A stretch of DNA of 64,000 bases, from positions 79,918 through 143,917 of the forward strand of contig NZ_JAIQXV010000010.1 in the NCBI RefSeq assembly GCF_020166415.1, in the 5' to 3' direction. The notes below the pieces were generated by a model. It searched no databases, was not told the DNA's origin, and was given only the letters and a program-made list of their open reading frames with translations. The DNA is from Deinococcus multiflagellatus. Lineage in GTDB: Bacteria; Deinococcota; Deinococci; Deinococcales; Deinococcaceae. The position numbers and the translations under genes are program-made. Below, one piece after another: positions 23,732 through 33,285 of the stretch (the first letter of the stretch is position 1; every line of letters begins with the position of its first letter).

Positions 23732-23740
23732 GGGCGGGGG

Positions 23741-23810
23741 GAGTTGATGGTGAATGGGAGAAGGTTGATGGAGGAACGCTTTCTCCATCAACCTTCTCCT
23801 ATCAACCATC
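23741..23810. repeat. Word-array hairpin, 17-bp perfect stem
   Basis: GGAGAAGGTTGATGGAG at 23757-23773 pairs without mismatch with 23783-23799, loop nine. Outer words GTTGATGGT and ATCAACCATC extend it partially. It follows the VWA gene stop on the minus strand and probably ends that transcript. The words match those at 2749-2879 and 13636. Confidence 0.75.
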
Positions 23811-23812
23811 CC

Positions 23813-25021
<1,209 letters not shown>

Positions 25022-25194
25022 AGGTGGTCCTCCGTGCCTTTCAGCATGGCGCGTTTGTGCGGCGCGGTTTGTAAGGGGCTGGGCGTTTGTGCGGCAGTGG
25101 CGCTGTCCCCTTATTCTTTGCGGCGCAAGACCCCCTCTGCCCTGCAGCTTTTCAAGTCCCGCCAAGGGGAGAGGGTCGGAAAAAGGAATGAACT

Positions 25195-26145
25195 TTAGTT
25201 CCAGGCGCAGTGGACGTGGTTGTTGTGGCCGCCGCTGGAATCGTTGTAGGCGTTGAAGGTCTGCGAGGGGTCGCTGCCCGCCGCAATACAGGCGTTGCGC
25301 GCGGCGGTGTGGGCGCTGTTCGGCGTGCTCAGGCTCACCCCGTTCCAGATGCCAATATCAATCGCCAGCCCGGCGTAGTGGTCCGAATTCGTGGAGTGCT
25401 TGCCACCCGCCACCGAGGTGATGAAAAAGGTGTTCCCGGCGTTTGCGATGCTCAGCACGCCCTCCAGCATGGAGCGCTTCAGGGCCACCTGCAGGCCGCA
25501 GTTCACGTTGCTGTCGCACCCACGCGTGACCAGGCGGCCAGCGGCGGCGTCGGTCATGTTCTGCTTGGGGCTGCCGTTCGTGGTGGAACTGGTGGTGCCC
25601 AGCGTGATGCGGCTGCTGTTCAAAATTTGCCCGGCAAGGCTGGCGGTGGTGCCGCTGGGCGCAGTGCTGGCGCCCGTCACCAGTTCCTGCCAGGTGTTCA
25701 GGCCCACGATGCCGTCCACGCCCAGCCCGCGTTTGGTCTGAAAGTCGCGCACGGCGGTATTCGTGGCGGGGCCAAAGGCGCCGTCGACCGTCACACTGGT
25801 ATACCCGTAGCCGTTGCGCAACTGGTCCTGCAGGGCGCGCACCGCGTTGTTGTTGTCGCCCTGGCGCACGGGCTTGATCAGGGCTTCCCAGGTGTTGCCG
25901 CCCACGATGCCGTCCACGGTCAAGCCCCGGGCCGCCTGGAAAGTGCGTACGGCCGTGTTCGTGCCGCTGCCAAAAATGCCGTCCACATCAACCGTCTGCC
26001 CGGCTTCGCGCAGCAGGTACTGCAGGGTGGTCACGTCGCGCCCGGTGTCGCCCTGGCGCAGGTTCTGCCAGGTCAGGGTGGCGGCGTGGGCCGGGGCGAG
26101 GGTGGTCACAAGGGCAATGGTGGTGCTCAGCAAGGCGTAACGCAT
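25195..26145 (-). CDS. Exported peptidoglycan-binding protein with M15-type peptidase domain
   Basis: 316 residues. Signal peptide [21 protein letters not shown] with AHA cleavage. Two PG-binding-1 repeats: residues ~30-85 ([17 protein letters not shown], then [14 protein letters not shown]) and ~90-150 ([17 protein letters not shown], then [14 protein letters not shown]). The C-terminal half has [16 protein letters not shown] and [10 protein letters not shown], the H-x6-D and H-x-H zinc ligands of D-Ala-D-Ala carboxypeptidase/M15 enzymes. It likely trims or remodels the cell wall. Shine-Dalgarno GGAAAGGAG is ideal. Confidence 0.85.
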   Translation of the reverse strand: MRYALLSTTIALVTTLAPAHAATLTWQNLRQGDTGRDVTTLQYLLREAGQTVDVDGIFGSGTNTAVRTFQAARGLTVDGIVGGNTWEALIKPVRQGDNNNAVRALQDQLRNGYGYTSVTVDGAFGPATNTAVRDFQTKRGLGVDGIVGLNTWQELVTGASTAPSGTTASLAGQILNSSRITLGTTSSTTNGSPKQNMTDAAAGRLVTRGCDSNVNCGLQVALKRSMLEGVLSIANAGNTFFITSVAGGKHSTNSDHYAGLAIDIGIWNGVSLSTPNSAHTAARNACIAAGSDPSQTFNAYNDSSGGHNNHVHCAWN

Positions 26146-26314
26146 GAAGCTCTCCTTTCCGCAGCGCAGGGGGCCTGCGGGCCGGGGGCCCAGAAAGAAG
26201 CCGCCCGGTAGGGACGAGGGGGGAAGATTTCGCCAACGCCGGGCATTGTGCCCAGATGGCAGGAAATGCCCCAAAGAGAAAGCTCTCAGGTTGGGCCGGG
26301 CAGATGAAGAGAGG

Positions 26315-26344
26315 CCCCCGCGCGCTCAGAAAGGCGGGCGGGGG
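26315..26344 (-). terminator. GC-rich stem-loop after the 26440 gene
   Basis: CCCCCGC at 26315-26321 pairs with GCGGGGG at 26338-26344. No T-run follows on the minus strand, so activity is uncertain. Confidence 0.35.
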
Positions 26345-26439
26345 CTGGGGGGCGGCGCGGGCACGCCCAGCCTGTGGGCGGCGCCAGTCAGCTTCGGCCG
26401 CCAGATGACCGGAGGCTCAATGGGGGACGCTGGGCGGGG

Positions 26440-27402
26440 TCAGCGGCTTTCGCTCTTGACCGTCTGCTCCTGCTCAAAGGTGACTGTGGTCCGCGCCTTG
26501 TCGTCGGCCATGCTCATCTGCATGGTCATGCGGGTGGTGGTCTGTGACGGGCCCGGCAGGCCGTCCGGGCGGAAGGTCTGCGTGCCGGTCATGGACGCAC
26601 CCAGCAGCGCCGCGCTGACGGGCAGTGGCTCGCCCAGTTCAAAGCGCCAGTCGTTGAACGTACTCTGGGTCTGGAACTGGTGCAGGCCCGCTGCATTCAG
26701 GCCGGTGTAGGTGGTGCGGCTCAGGATCTTCATGGGGTTGGCTTTCAGCAGGGCCTGGGCCCCCAGCACCGGCCCGAACAGCCCGGCCAGGATGCCCTGG
26801 GTCGGCATCTCAATGGTCGCTTCCGTGGCCTGTCCCGGCACCAGGGGCACGCCGTAGCCCACCCCCGCGCTGCCGCTGTCGCGGGCCATGCGCTGCAACC
26901 CCTCCAGGTCCATGCGGCTGAACACTTCGCTCAGGACCGGGTTGTCGCTGGTGATTTTCAGCCCTTCGCTCTGGCCTGTGGCGGTCACTGTTTGGGTGAT
27001 GCGGAAGCTGACGGGCTCCTTTTGCCCAGGCACGTTTTGAATGAACGTCTGCATCAGCCCCACGCGGCCATCGGCGCTGCGGCTGGTCACGCGGGTAAAG
27101 ACTTTGCCGGTCTGTGGGGTGTGATCCTGGTTCAGCGCCTGCATGACGCCCTGGCGTCTCTTTTCGATGTCCTGTGAACTCAGGCGCTGGCCGGGCAGGG
27201 CTTCAATGTTCACCTCTTTGACGAGGGCGTGACTGCTCATGGTGAGGCGCTGCTCCACCGTGGTGCCCACCGGGGCGGTGATCAGCAGCGTGGGGGCGGC
27301 AGCGGGGGCGGCCGGCGCAGGGGTGGCCGGGGCAGCCGGCGCCGCGCTCTGGGCAACGGCGGGGGTGGCAAGCAGCAGGGCAGAGAGCAGCAAAGCGCGC
27401 AT
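26440..27402 (-). CDS. Exported protein, unknown
   Basis: 320 residues. Signal peptide MRALLLSALLLATPAVAQ followed by an Ala/Pro linker (residues ~18-40), then a beta-rich domain rich in Thr and Ser without cysteines. No family recognised. AAGGTGAG three bases before the ATG acts as a close Shine-Dalgarno. It is divergent from the HRDC gene with an 86-base spacer. Confidence 0.7.
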   Translation of the reverse strand: MRALLLSALLLATPAVAQSAAPAAPATPAPAAPAAAPTLLITAPVGTTVEQRLTMSSHALVKEVNIEALPGQRLSSQDIEKRRQGVMQALNQDHTPQTGKVFTRVTSRSADGRVGLMQTFIQNVPGQKEPVSFRITQTVTATGQSEGLKITSDNPVLSEVFSRMDLEGLQRMARDSGSAGVGYGVPLVPGQATEATIEMPTQGILAGLFGPVLGAQALLKANPMKILSRTTYTGLNAAGLHQFQTQSTFNDWRFELGEPLPVSAALLGASMTGTQTFRPDGLPGPSQTTTRMTMQMSMADDKARTTVTFEQEQTVKSESR

Positions 27403-27475
27403 GCGCTCACCTTACGCGCCCAGGCCGGGGCAAGTGACCGCACCTGCCGCGCGGCGCGCGTGGCCCCGGGTGCGG

Positions 27476-27481
27476 CACAAT
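27476..27481 (+). promoter_or_regulatory. -10 box CACAAT, leaderless start at 27489
   Basis: CACAAT, seven bases (AGACGCC), then ATG 27489. Confidence 0.5.
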
Positions 27482-27488
27482 AGACGCC

Positions 27489-29144
27489 ATGACTGATCGC
27501 CCTTCTCCCGAGCGTCCCGACGCCCGCCTTGTGCGCCTGCACGCCGAACGCGGCGACCCCCACGCCCGCCTTGCGGGGGCGCTGGCCGACCTGGAAGGGG
27601 CCGGCTGGGGCGTGCTGCTGGAAGGCCCGCGCGCGCTGGCCGCGCAACTGGCCGCCGCCCTGGGCCGGGGCACCCTGCGCGTGGACCCCCGGATTGGGGT
27701 GGACCGCGACGCCCTGGCCGGGGCCGGGCTGGCCGCCGCGTCCCTGGCCGCCGACTGGCGCGGCGCGCAGGCCGTGTGGCTGCTGGAACCCGCCCCCGAG
27801 GACCTGGAACGCGCCCGCCGGGCCGGCGTGCCGGTGATCGTGGACGCCACCCTGGCCCCGGGCAGCGAGTGGTTCTCGCGCGGCGCGGCCCACGTGACTT
27901 ACCGCGACAGCGTGACCCTCAGCGGCCACGGCGACGCGCCCCTGTGCGCCCTGTTCGGCACGGGCGAGGCCCCGGCCCCCGTGGGGGCGCCCCCCAGTGA
28001 CCTGAACGTGGCCCTGGCCCTGCGCGATGTGGCCACGCTGCCCCTGCGCCTGGCCCGGATGGCGCGTACGGCCTCGGCCCTGGCTGAGCGCTTGGGGGGC
28101 GCCGTGCAGACGGCTGGCCCCACTGCCCTGCTGCTGGCCCCGGACGCCGTGGCCGACACCGCCGCGCCCCTGGGCGGGGTGCTGCTCGCGGCGCGCAGCG
28201 TGTCAGGCGGGGTGCTGCTGACCCCGGGCCTGGAAGACCTGGGCCGCGCCCTGGCCCTGCTGCGCGTGGGCGGTCAGGCGGCCAGCCGCGACGAGCGGAC
28301 CCCTGACCGCGACCCCGGGCGCGCTGCCTCCGAGCGCAGTGGGGAGAGCCCCGAGCGCCGCGAGTTCCGGGGACGCCGGGGCGGGCCCGACCGGGGCCGT
28401 GAGTTCCGCCGGGGTGAGCGTCCGGGCCGCTTTGACGGCGAGCGCCCCGACCGCTCCCTGCCAGACCGGGCCGGGGCCGACCGCCCTGACCGCGAGCCGC
28501 CGCAGCGCGTGACCTTCGACGCCCCGGTGCCCAACCTCACCCTGGCCCCGCTGCCCGACGGGCCCGCCGAGGAGATCTGGGAGCCGGAAATCGTGTTCAG
28601 CGACTCGCCCGCCCCGCCCCCCGCGCCGCTGCCCATTCCGGTGAGTGGCGGCCCCGACGCCCCAGAGCAGCCCGCCGGCCTCCCCGACGTGCATCACCTG
28701 AGCCCCCAGACAGAAGAGTTGGCCCCGGAAGAGGCGTCGGGCGAGGGCCAGGACGAAACCGAGGCCACACCCGCCGAGACTGAGGCGGCCCAGACCACTG
28801 ACGCCGCCGATGACACCGCCGAGCCGCAGCCCGCGCCCCAGGCCGCCCCCGTGGCCGAACCCGCCCCCGTGATCCTGCCGCCCGACCTGCCCGGCGGCAA
28901 GGAAGACCCGGCGGCCGGCCTGACGGACGAGCAGGCCGCCGTGTACGCCCGGCTGCGCGAGTGGCGCAACGCCGAGGCCAAGCGCCAGGAGATCAGCCGC
29001 TTCATCATTGCCAGCAACGCCACCCTGGCCGAAATCGCCCGCCGCGTGCCCTACACCGAAGCGGACCTGAAAGCGGTGCGCGGCATGGGCCCCGAACGCC
29101 TGCGCAAGTACGGCCAGAAGATTCTGGAGGTGGTGCGTGGCTAG
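27489..29144 (+). CDS. Degenerate PLP-enzyme-like domain fused to HRDC domain
   Basis: 551 residues. Residues ~1-270 resemble a cystathionine beta/gamma-lyase-type domain: VIVDATLAPGSEWFSRGAAH and DSVTLSGHGDAPLCALFG. In active enzymes the Lys that binds PLP lies in S-x-T-K-Y before xSGH; here the segment reads SVTLSGH, so the Lys is missing. Residues ~275-345 are an Arg/Glu/Asp-rich low-complexity stretch, then an acidic Pro/Ala linker. A C-terminal HRDC domain (from about 478, VYARLREWRNAEAKRQEIS, ending LRKYGQKILEVV) is typical of RecQ/RNase D nucleic-acid-binding modules. It probably binds nucleic acid; enzymatic activity is doubtful. The next gene overlaps it by eight bases. Confidence 0.8.
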   Translation: MTDRPSPERPDARLVRLHAERGDPHARLAGALADLEGAGWGVLLEGPRALAAQLAAALGRGTLRVDPRIGVDRDALAGAGLAAASLAADWRGAQAVWLLEPAPEDLERARRAGVPVIVDATLAPGSEWFSRGAAHVTYRDSVTLSGHGDAPLCALFGTGEAPAPVGAPPSDLNVALALRDVATLPLRLARMARTASALAERLGGAVQTAGPTALLLAPDAVADTAAPLGGVLLAARSVSGGVLLTPGLEDLGRALALLRVGGQAASRDERTPDRDPGRAASERSGESPERREFRGRRGGPDRGREFRRGERPGRFDGERPDRSLPDRAGADRPDREPPQRVTFDAPVPNLTLAPLPDGPAEEIWEPEIVFSDSPAPPPAPLPIPVSGGPDAPEQPAGLPDVHHLSPQTEELAPEEASGEGQDETEATPAETEAAQTTDAADDTAEPQPAPQAAPVAEPAPVILPPDLPGGKEDPAAGLTDEQAAVYARLREWRNAEAKRQEISRFIIASNATLAEIARRVPYTEADLKAVRGMGPERLRKYGQKILEVVRG

Positions 29145-29688
29145 GCGGCCGTGGCAAGGGCTGGGCGGGGCCCTGCTGGCCCTGAGCCTGCTGAGCGGGG
29201 GTGCGGGCGCCGCCACAGTGGCTATAGCAACGGTCCTGAGCGACGGCACGCGCGCCACCACGGTGGGCGGCCTGGACCCGGTCAGCCTGGAGGTGACCCG
29301 GCAACTGCCTGGGGCAGCGCCTCTGAAGCTGGGCGTGAGCCTGAACGGGCAGATTGACAGCACGGCGCCGGGCCGGGTGAGCGGCGTCACGGTGGCGGCG
29401 CCGCGCGCCCGCTTCAGTGCCGCCGAGCAGGGCTTTGTCACTGGGCTGGTGGGCCGCCTGGCCACGCAGTGCTTCAACCTGTTGCCGGCCCGCCGCGCCG
29501 CCATCGCCGCGTGGCTGGGGCAGCAGAACGCGGCCGGCGCGCGCCGGGTGGCCGCCACCTTCGGCCCACTGAAGCTGCAGTGGGCGCGCGGGGTGGACAG
29601 CGGTAACCGCCCGTTCACCGAGCTGACCCTGGGCCGCAGCGGCACGCCGGGCGCGGCCCCCTGGGTGAACGCCTGCCGGGCCTACTGA
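29137..29688 (+). CDS. Exported protein, unknown
   Basis: 183 residues from GTG 29137, inside the 3' end of the HRDC gene, with GGAGG six bases upstream. Signal peptide (GLGGALLALSLLSGGAGAATV). The mature part has two cysteines (TQCFNLLP, NACRAY) and no recognised domain. Translation is presumably coupled to the HRDC gene, but a functional link is not evident. Confidence 0.65.
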   Translation: MARRPWQGLGGALLALSLLSGGAGAATVAIATVLSDGTRATTVGGLDPVSLEVTRQLPGAAPLKLGVSLNGQIDSTAPGRVSGVTVAAPRARFSAAEQGFVTGLVGRLATQCFNLLPARRAAIAAWLGQQNAAGARRVAATFGPLKLQWARGVDSGNRPFTELTLGRSGTPGAAPWVNACRAY

Positions 29689-29864
29689 CCCGGGACGACC
29701 GTGATGCCCAAGGAGCGTGGGAAGAGCGGAGAGACGCTGGTCCAGCGCCGGCGCCCCGTCTGTTCTCGTGTTCGCTCTTCTGTAGACCTCTGCGAGGCTG
29801 CGGTGTAGCGCTGCGCGTCCGCTCATCCCTCGGCCTCCGCTCATCTGCGTTCCGCATCAAGCCA

Positions 29865-29914
29865 AGCAAACACCCGCGCTGGAGGAGTCACCTCTGCCAG
29901 CGCGGGTGTTTGCT
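29865..29914. terminator. Bidirectional stem-loop, 18-bp perfect stem
   Basis: AGCAAACACCCGCGCTGG (29865-29882) pairs perfectly with 29897-29914, loop 14. It stands between the plus-strand unit ending at 29688 and the minus-strand btu operon ending at 29920, and should stop both. The A/T-rich ends (AGCAAA/TTTGCT) act as short T-runs. Confidence 0.8.
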
Positions 29915-29919
29915 GCCCC

Positions 29920-30267
29920 CTACTCCGGGCCGTAGCGGTGGTCTTCGGGCAGCGGGGCTTCGTCGTGGGCGGCCTGGGCGACGCGGCGGGCCAGCGGAAA
30001 ATCCACGGCGGCGTACCACGCCTGTTCCAGGGCGCCGCCCCCGCCCGGCTGCGCGCGGTACACGCACAGGGTGGGGCCGTACGAGCAGGCGCCCAGGCAG
30101 CCGCTTTCGGTCAGGCGCAGGCTGCCGCCCTTCTTGTAGTAGGCCAGGGCGTCACGTTCCAGGTGGTTCCACAGGGCCCGGTACAGCAGCGCCGAGCCCC
30201 GTCCCTGGCAGCTTTGCCCCTGGCAGACCAGCAGGTGGGCACGGGTGGAAAAAAACTTGGGGGTCAT
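29920..30267 (-). CDS. Thioredoxin-like [2Fe-2S] ferredoxin
   Basis: 115 residues. Cysteines in LLVCQGQSCQGRG near residue 15-20 and GCLGACSYGPTLCVY near residue 56-68 match the thioredoxin-fold ferredoxin pattern (first pair C-x4-C, second C-x3-C). It probably carries electrons. It is the last gene of the btu operon, its ATG abutting the stop of the ATPase gene, so an iron-sulfur or reductive step connected with corrinoid use is plausible but unproven. Confidence 0.8.
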   Translation of the reverse strand: MTPKFFSTRAHLLVCQGQSCQGRGSALLYRALWNHLERDALAYYKKGGSLRLTESGCLGACSYGPTLCVYRAQPGGGGALEQAWYAAVDFPLARRVAQAAHDEAPLPEDHRYGPE

Positions 30268-31077
30268 TTACAGGCCATCCTCGGGAATCACGATCAGGCG
30301 CTCCTGGTCACGCACGACCCGGGTCCACACGCCGTAGGCCGCGTGCAGGTGTTCGGGGGTCAGCACCGCGCCCGGCGGGCCGCTGGCCAGCACCCGCCCC
30401 TGGGCCAGCAGCACCAGATGGTCGGCGCGGGCGGCCAGATTCAGGTCGTGCAGCACGGCCACGGCGCCCAGGCCGCCGGCCACCTCGCAGCGCAGGTAGC
30501 GCATGACGTCCAGGGCGTAGGCCAGGTCCAGGTGGTTGGTGGGTTCGTCCAGCAGCAAAAAGCGCGGCTGCGCGGCCAGCGCGCGGGCCAGCGCCACCCG
30601 CTGCCGCTCGCCGCCCGACAGTTCGCCCAGGCGGCGAGTGGCAAAACGGGCGGTGTCGGTACGGGCCAGGGCGCCCTCCACCGCCGCTTCGTCCTCGGGG
30701 CCCCAGGGGTCGCGGGGCAGCAGGCCAAAACGCCATGTGCCCGCGCCGCGCCCCAGGGCCACCATGTCGCGCACGGTGGTCCCCAGGGGCAGTTCTTCGC
30801 CCTGGGCCAGGTAAGCCAGCAGGCGCGAGCGCTGCGCGCGGCTCCACTGGCCCAGGGGGCGGCCCAGCAGGCGCACCTCGCCGCGTTCCGGGCGCGACAG
30901 GCCCAGGCAGGCGCGCAGCAGCGTGCTTTTGCCCGCGCCATTGGGCCCAATGACCGCCGAGAGCGCCCCGGGCGGAAAGTGCACGCTGACCCCACGCACC
31001 GCCGGAAAACTGCCGGCCTGCACATGCACGTCCAGCGCTTCCAGGCCCGGCGCGGTCGCAGGGGGCGACTCAGTCAC
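30268..31077 (-). CDS. btuD: Cobalamin ABC transporter, ATP-binding protein
   Basis: 269 residues of the FecE/BtuD class. Walker A IGPNGAGKSTLLRA near residue 43-56, signature LGELSGGERQRVALARAL near 150, Walker B FLLLDEPTNHLDL near 173. Start is GTG 31077, overlapping the permease stop by eight bases. The cobalamin riboswitch upstream of the operon makes vitamin B12 or another corrinoid the likely substrate. Confidence 0.9.
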   Translation of the reverse strand: MTESPPATAPGLEALDVHVQAGSFPAVRGVSVHFPPGALSAVIGPNGAGKSTLLRACLGLSRPERGEVRLLGRPLGQWSRAQRSRLLAYLAQGEELPLGTTVRDMVALGRGAGTWRFGLLPRDPWGPEDEAAVEGALARTDTARFATRRLGELSGGERQRVALARALAAQPRFLLLDEPTNHLDLAYALDVMRYLRCEVAGGLGAVAVLHDLNLAARADHLVLLAQGRVLASGPPGAVLTPEHLHAAYGVWTRVVRDQERLIVIPEDGL

Positions 31078-32077
31078 GGGTGCGCCTCAGTAGCCACAGG
31101 AAAAAGGGCCCGCCCAGCAGCGTGGTCACAATGCCCACCTGCGACAGCGGCGTGGTGCGCGCCAGCAGGTCGGCCAGCACCACCAGCGCGGCGCCCAGCA
31201 GCGCCGAGAGCGGCAGCAGCGTGCGGTGCCCGGCCCCAAAGGCCAGCCGCACCACATGCGGCACCAGCAGCCCCACGAAGCCAATAATGCCCACGTAGGC
31301 CACCGCCCCCGCCGTGGCGACGCTGGCCGCGCCGATCACCAGCAGCCGCAGCCGCTCTACTGGCACCCCCAGGCTGCGGGCGGTGAGTTCGCCCAGTTGC
31401 AGGGTGTCCAGGGCGCGGGCCAGCAGCAGCAGCGCGCCGGCCCCCAGGCCCACGTAGGGCAGCACCGCGCCCACCTCGCGCCAGCCGCTGAAGCCCAGGT
31501 CGCCCAGGGTGTAGGCCAGCACCTCGCGCGCGCGGTCCTCGCCGCGCAGCAGCAGCGCCGTGGACAGGGCGCTGAGCACGCTGCCCACCATCACGCCCGC
31601 CAGCACCAGCCGGGTGGGCGGCAGGCGGCGGCCTTCGCGCGCCAGCGCCAGCGTGGCCATGACCGCGCCCAGCGCCCCCAGCAGCGCCGCCGCCGGAATC
31701 AGGGGCCGTGGGCCGCCGCCCACGATCACGGCAGTGGCCCCCAGGGCGCCGCCGCTGGCCACGCCCAGCAGGTAGGGATCGGCCAGGGGGTTGCGGAACA
31801 CGCCCTGAAAGGCCCCGCCGCACACCCCCAGGCTGGCGCCCACCAGCACGCCCATCACCACGCGCGGCAGCCGGATCTGCCACACGATCACGTCGTTGCC
31901 GGCCAGTTCCTGTCCGCTCAGGCCACGCCACAGCGCGACCAGCACCTCGCCGGGCGGCACCATGACGCGGCCCAGCCCCGTGCCCAGCACCACGGCCAAC
32001 AGCAGCAGCAGGGCCAGCCCCGCCACCTGCAGGGGCAGGGCCGAACGGGGCGGGCGGGGCGCGGCGGCGCTGGACAC
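31070..32077 (-). CDS. btuC: Cobalamin ABC transporter, permease
   Basis: 335 residues of the FecCD/BtuC family with about ten membrane spans. Family signatures are GLRLPRV-like IRLPRVVMGVLVGASLGVCG near residue 68-87, FRNPLADPYLLGVASGGALG near 92-111, and GFVGLLVPHVVRL near 265. GTG start at 32077, four bases after the btuF stop. Located in the inner membrane with BtuD. Confidence 0.9.
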   Translation of the reverse strand: MSSAAAPRPPRSALPLQVAGLALLLLLAVVLGTGLGRVMVPPGEVLVALWRGLSGQELAGNDVIVWQIRLPRVVMGVLVGASLGVCGGAFQGVFRNPLADPYLLGVASGGALGATAVIVGGGPRPLIPAAALLGALGAVMATLALAREGRRLPPTRLVLAGVMVGSVLSALSTALLLRGEDRAREVLAYTLGDLGFSGWREVGAVLPYVGLGAGALLLLARALDTLQLGELTARSLGVPVERLRLLVIGAASVATAGAVAYVGIIGFVGLLVPHVVRLAFGAGHRTLLPLSALLGAALVVLADLLARTTPLSQVGIVTTLLGGPFFLWLLRRTRD

Positions 32078-32081
32078 AGCC

Positions 32082-32954
32082 TTACTTGAAGAGTTCAGGG
32101 TGAACGAGCTTGGCCAGCCCGCGCAGGGCCTGGGGCAGGCGGGGGCCGGGGCGGCCCAGCATGGTGTTCAGCTCTTTGGGCACGGTCATGACCTTGCCGG
32201 TTTTCAGGGCCGTGATGGTGTTCCAGCCGGGGCGGGCGCCGGCCGTCCCCGCGTCCACGCCCAGAATCAGCTGCGGGTTCTGCTTCACGATGAATTCGGG
32301 GTCTACCTTGGGAAAATCGCCCATCGTCGCCGGAATGATGTTGCGCGCGCCGGCCTTGGTCAGCAGCGTGCCCATGAAGGAATTCGGGCCGATGGAGTAC
32401 GGGGTGGGGTCAATCTCGTAGTAGGCGGTGGGCTTGTTCACGGCCGTCTTGGTCAGAATCTCGACCTTGGCAATCTCGCGCTTCATAGAGGTCACCAGCG
32501 CCTTGGCCTGTGCCTCGCGGTTGACGATCTTGCCCAGCAGCAGGGTCTTGCTGAACACCTCGTCGTAGGTTTCGGGGTTCACGGCGATCACCGTGATGCC
32601 CGCCTGGGTCAGCGGCTCAGCCAGCTTGCCGTACTTGCTCACCAGCACGAGGTCGGGTTTGCGGGCCACAATCGCTTCCACGTTGGGGTTGTACAGCCCG
32701 CCCATCTTGGGCAGCTTGGTGACGTAGGCGGGGTAATCGCTGTAGTCGTCCACGCCCACCAGCCTGTCGCAGGCGGCCAGGGCGCACAGCGTTTCGCTGG
32801 TGCTGGGCAGCATGCTCACAATGCGCTTTGGCTCGGCCTTCAGGGTCACCTTGCGGCCCAGGTCGTCGGTGAAGGTCAGGGGGTAGGTGGTGGCGCTGGC
32901 CGCCGCCGACAGGGCGGCGCACAGGACAGCAGTCAGGGTCAGGGCACGGTTCAT
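32082..32954 (-). CDS. btuF: Cobalamin ABC transporter, substrate-binding protein
   Basis: 290 residues. Signal peptide MNRALTLTAVLCAALSAAASA. The PBP-2 helical-backbone fold is shown by PLTFTDDLGRKVTLKAEPKR near residue 25-44, then VDDYSDYPAYVTKLPKMGG and PDLVLVSK. No lipobox Cys, so it may be periplasmic or wall-associated. AAGGAG is nine bases before the ATG. It is the first gene of the btu operon, immediately behind the cobalamin riboswitch and terminator. Confidence 0.92.
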   Translation of the reverse strand: MNRALTLTAVLCAALSAAASATTYPLTFTDDLGRKVTLKAEPKRIVSMLPSTSETLCALAACDRLVGVDDYSDYPAYVTKLPKMGGLYNPNVEAIVARKPDLVLVSKYGKLAEPLTQAGITVIAVNPETYDEVFSKTLLLGKIVNREAQAKALVTSMKREIAKVEILTKTAVNKPTAYYEIDPTPYSIGPNSFMGTLLTKAGARNIIPATMGDFPKVDPEFIVKQNPQLILGVDAGTAGARPGWNTITALKTGKVMTVPKELNTMLGRPGPRLPQALRGLAKLVHPELFK

Positions 32955-32994
32955 GGGCAGTCTCCTTGCCTGGACCCCTCGGTCTTCGGCGCCA

Positions 32995-33022
32995 CAAAAA
33001 CGCCGCCCCAGTCGGGGGGCGG
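32995..33022 (-). terminator. Riboswitch-controlled intrinsic terminator before btuF
   Basis: On the minus strand CCGCCCC (33022-33016) pairs with GGGGCGG (33009-33003), followed by CGTTTTTG. It sits about 40 bases before btuF and forms the likely off-state of the cobalamin riboswitch. Confidence 0.8.
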
Positions 33023-33059
33023 TCAGGGGTCAACGCAGGGGCCGCGTGCGGGGGGCCCA

Positions 33060-33235
33060 CGGGGGGGCCGCCAACTTTCACGGCCGTGCCCCCTTTCCGC
33101 GAGAGGTCAGGCCACATGCTCCGCAGGGCGAGGCATGAACGGCGGAGGTGTTCGGTCTTGTCCCCACGCCTGGCGGGGCTTACCGTTGCGCGACAGAACC
33201 GGACTCTCACCGGATTTCCCCCCGCAGCCGTCAGG
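33060..33235 (-). ncRNA. Cobalamin riboswitch
   Basis: Reading the minus strand from about 33235: GGGGGGAAATCCGGTGAGAG, then TCCGGTTCTGTCGCGCAACGG, match the conserved aptamer core (GGTGxxAxTCCGGxxCTGxCxCGCAACGGT). The B12 box follows as AGACCGAACACCTCCGCC at 33158-33141. Downstream, paired GC-rich segments lead to the terminator at 32995-33022, so control is probably by transcription termination when adenosyl- or methylcobalamin is bound. The exact ends of the aptamer are estimates. Confidence 0.88.
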
Positions 33236-33239
33236 GGGC

Positions 33240-33245
33240 AGTATA
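33240..33245 (-). promoter_or_regulatory. -10 box TATACT of the btu operon
   Basis: TATACT on the minus strand lies just before the riboswitch begins. A convincing -35 was not found. Confidence 0.5.
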
Positions 33246-33285
33246 GAGCACAGAGCTTCTCCGCCTGCCAAAGAGGGCGAGGCCC

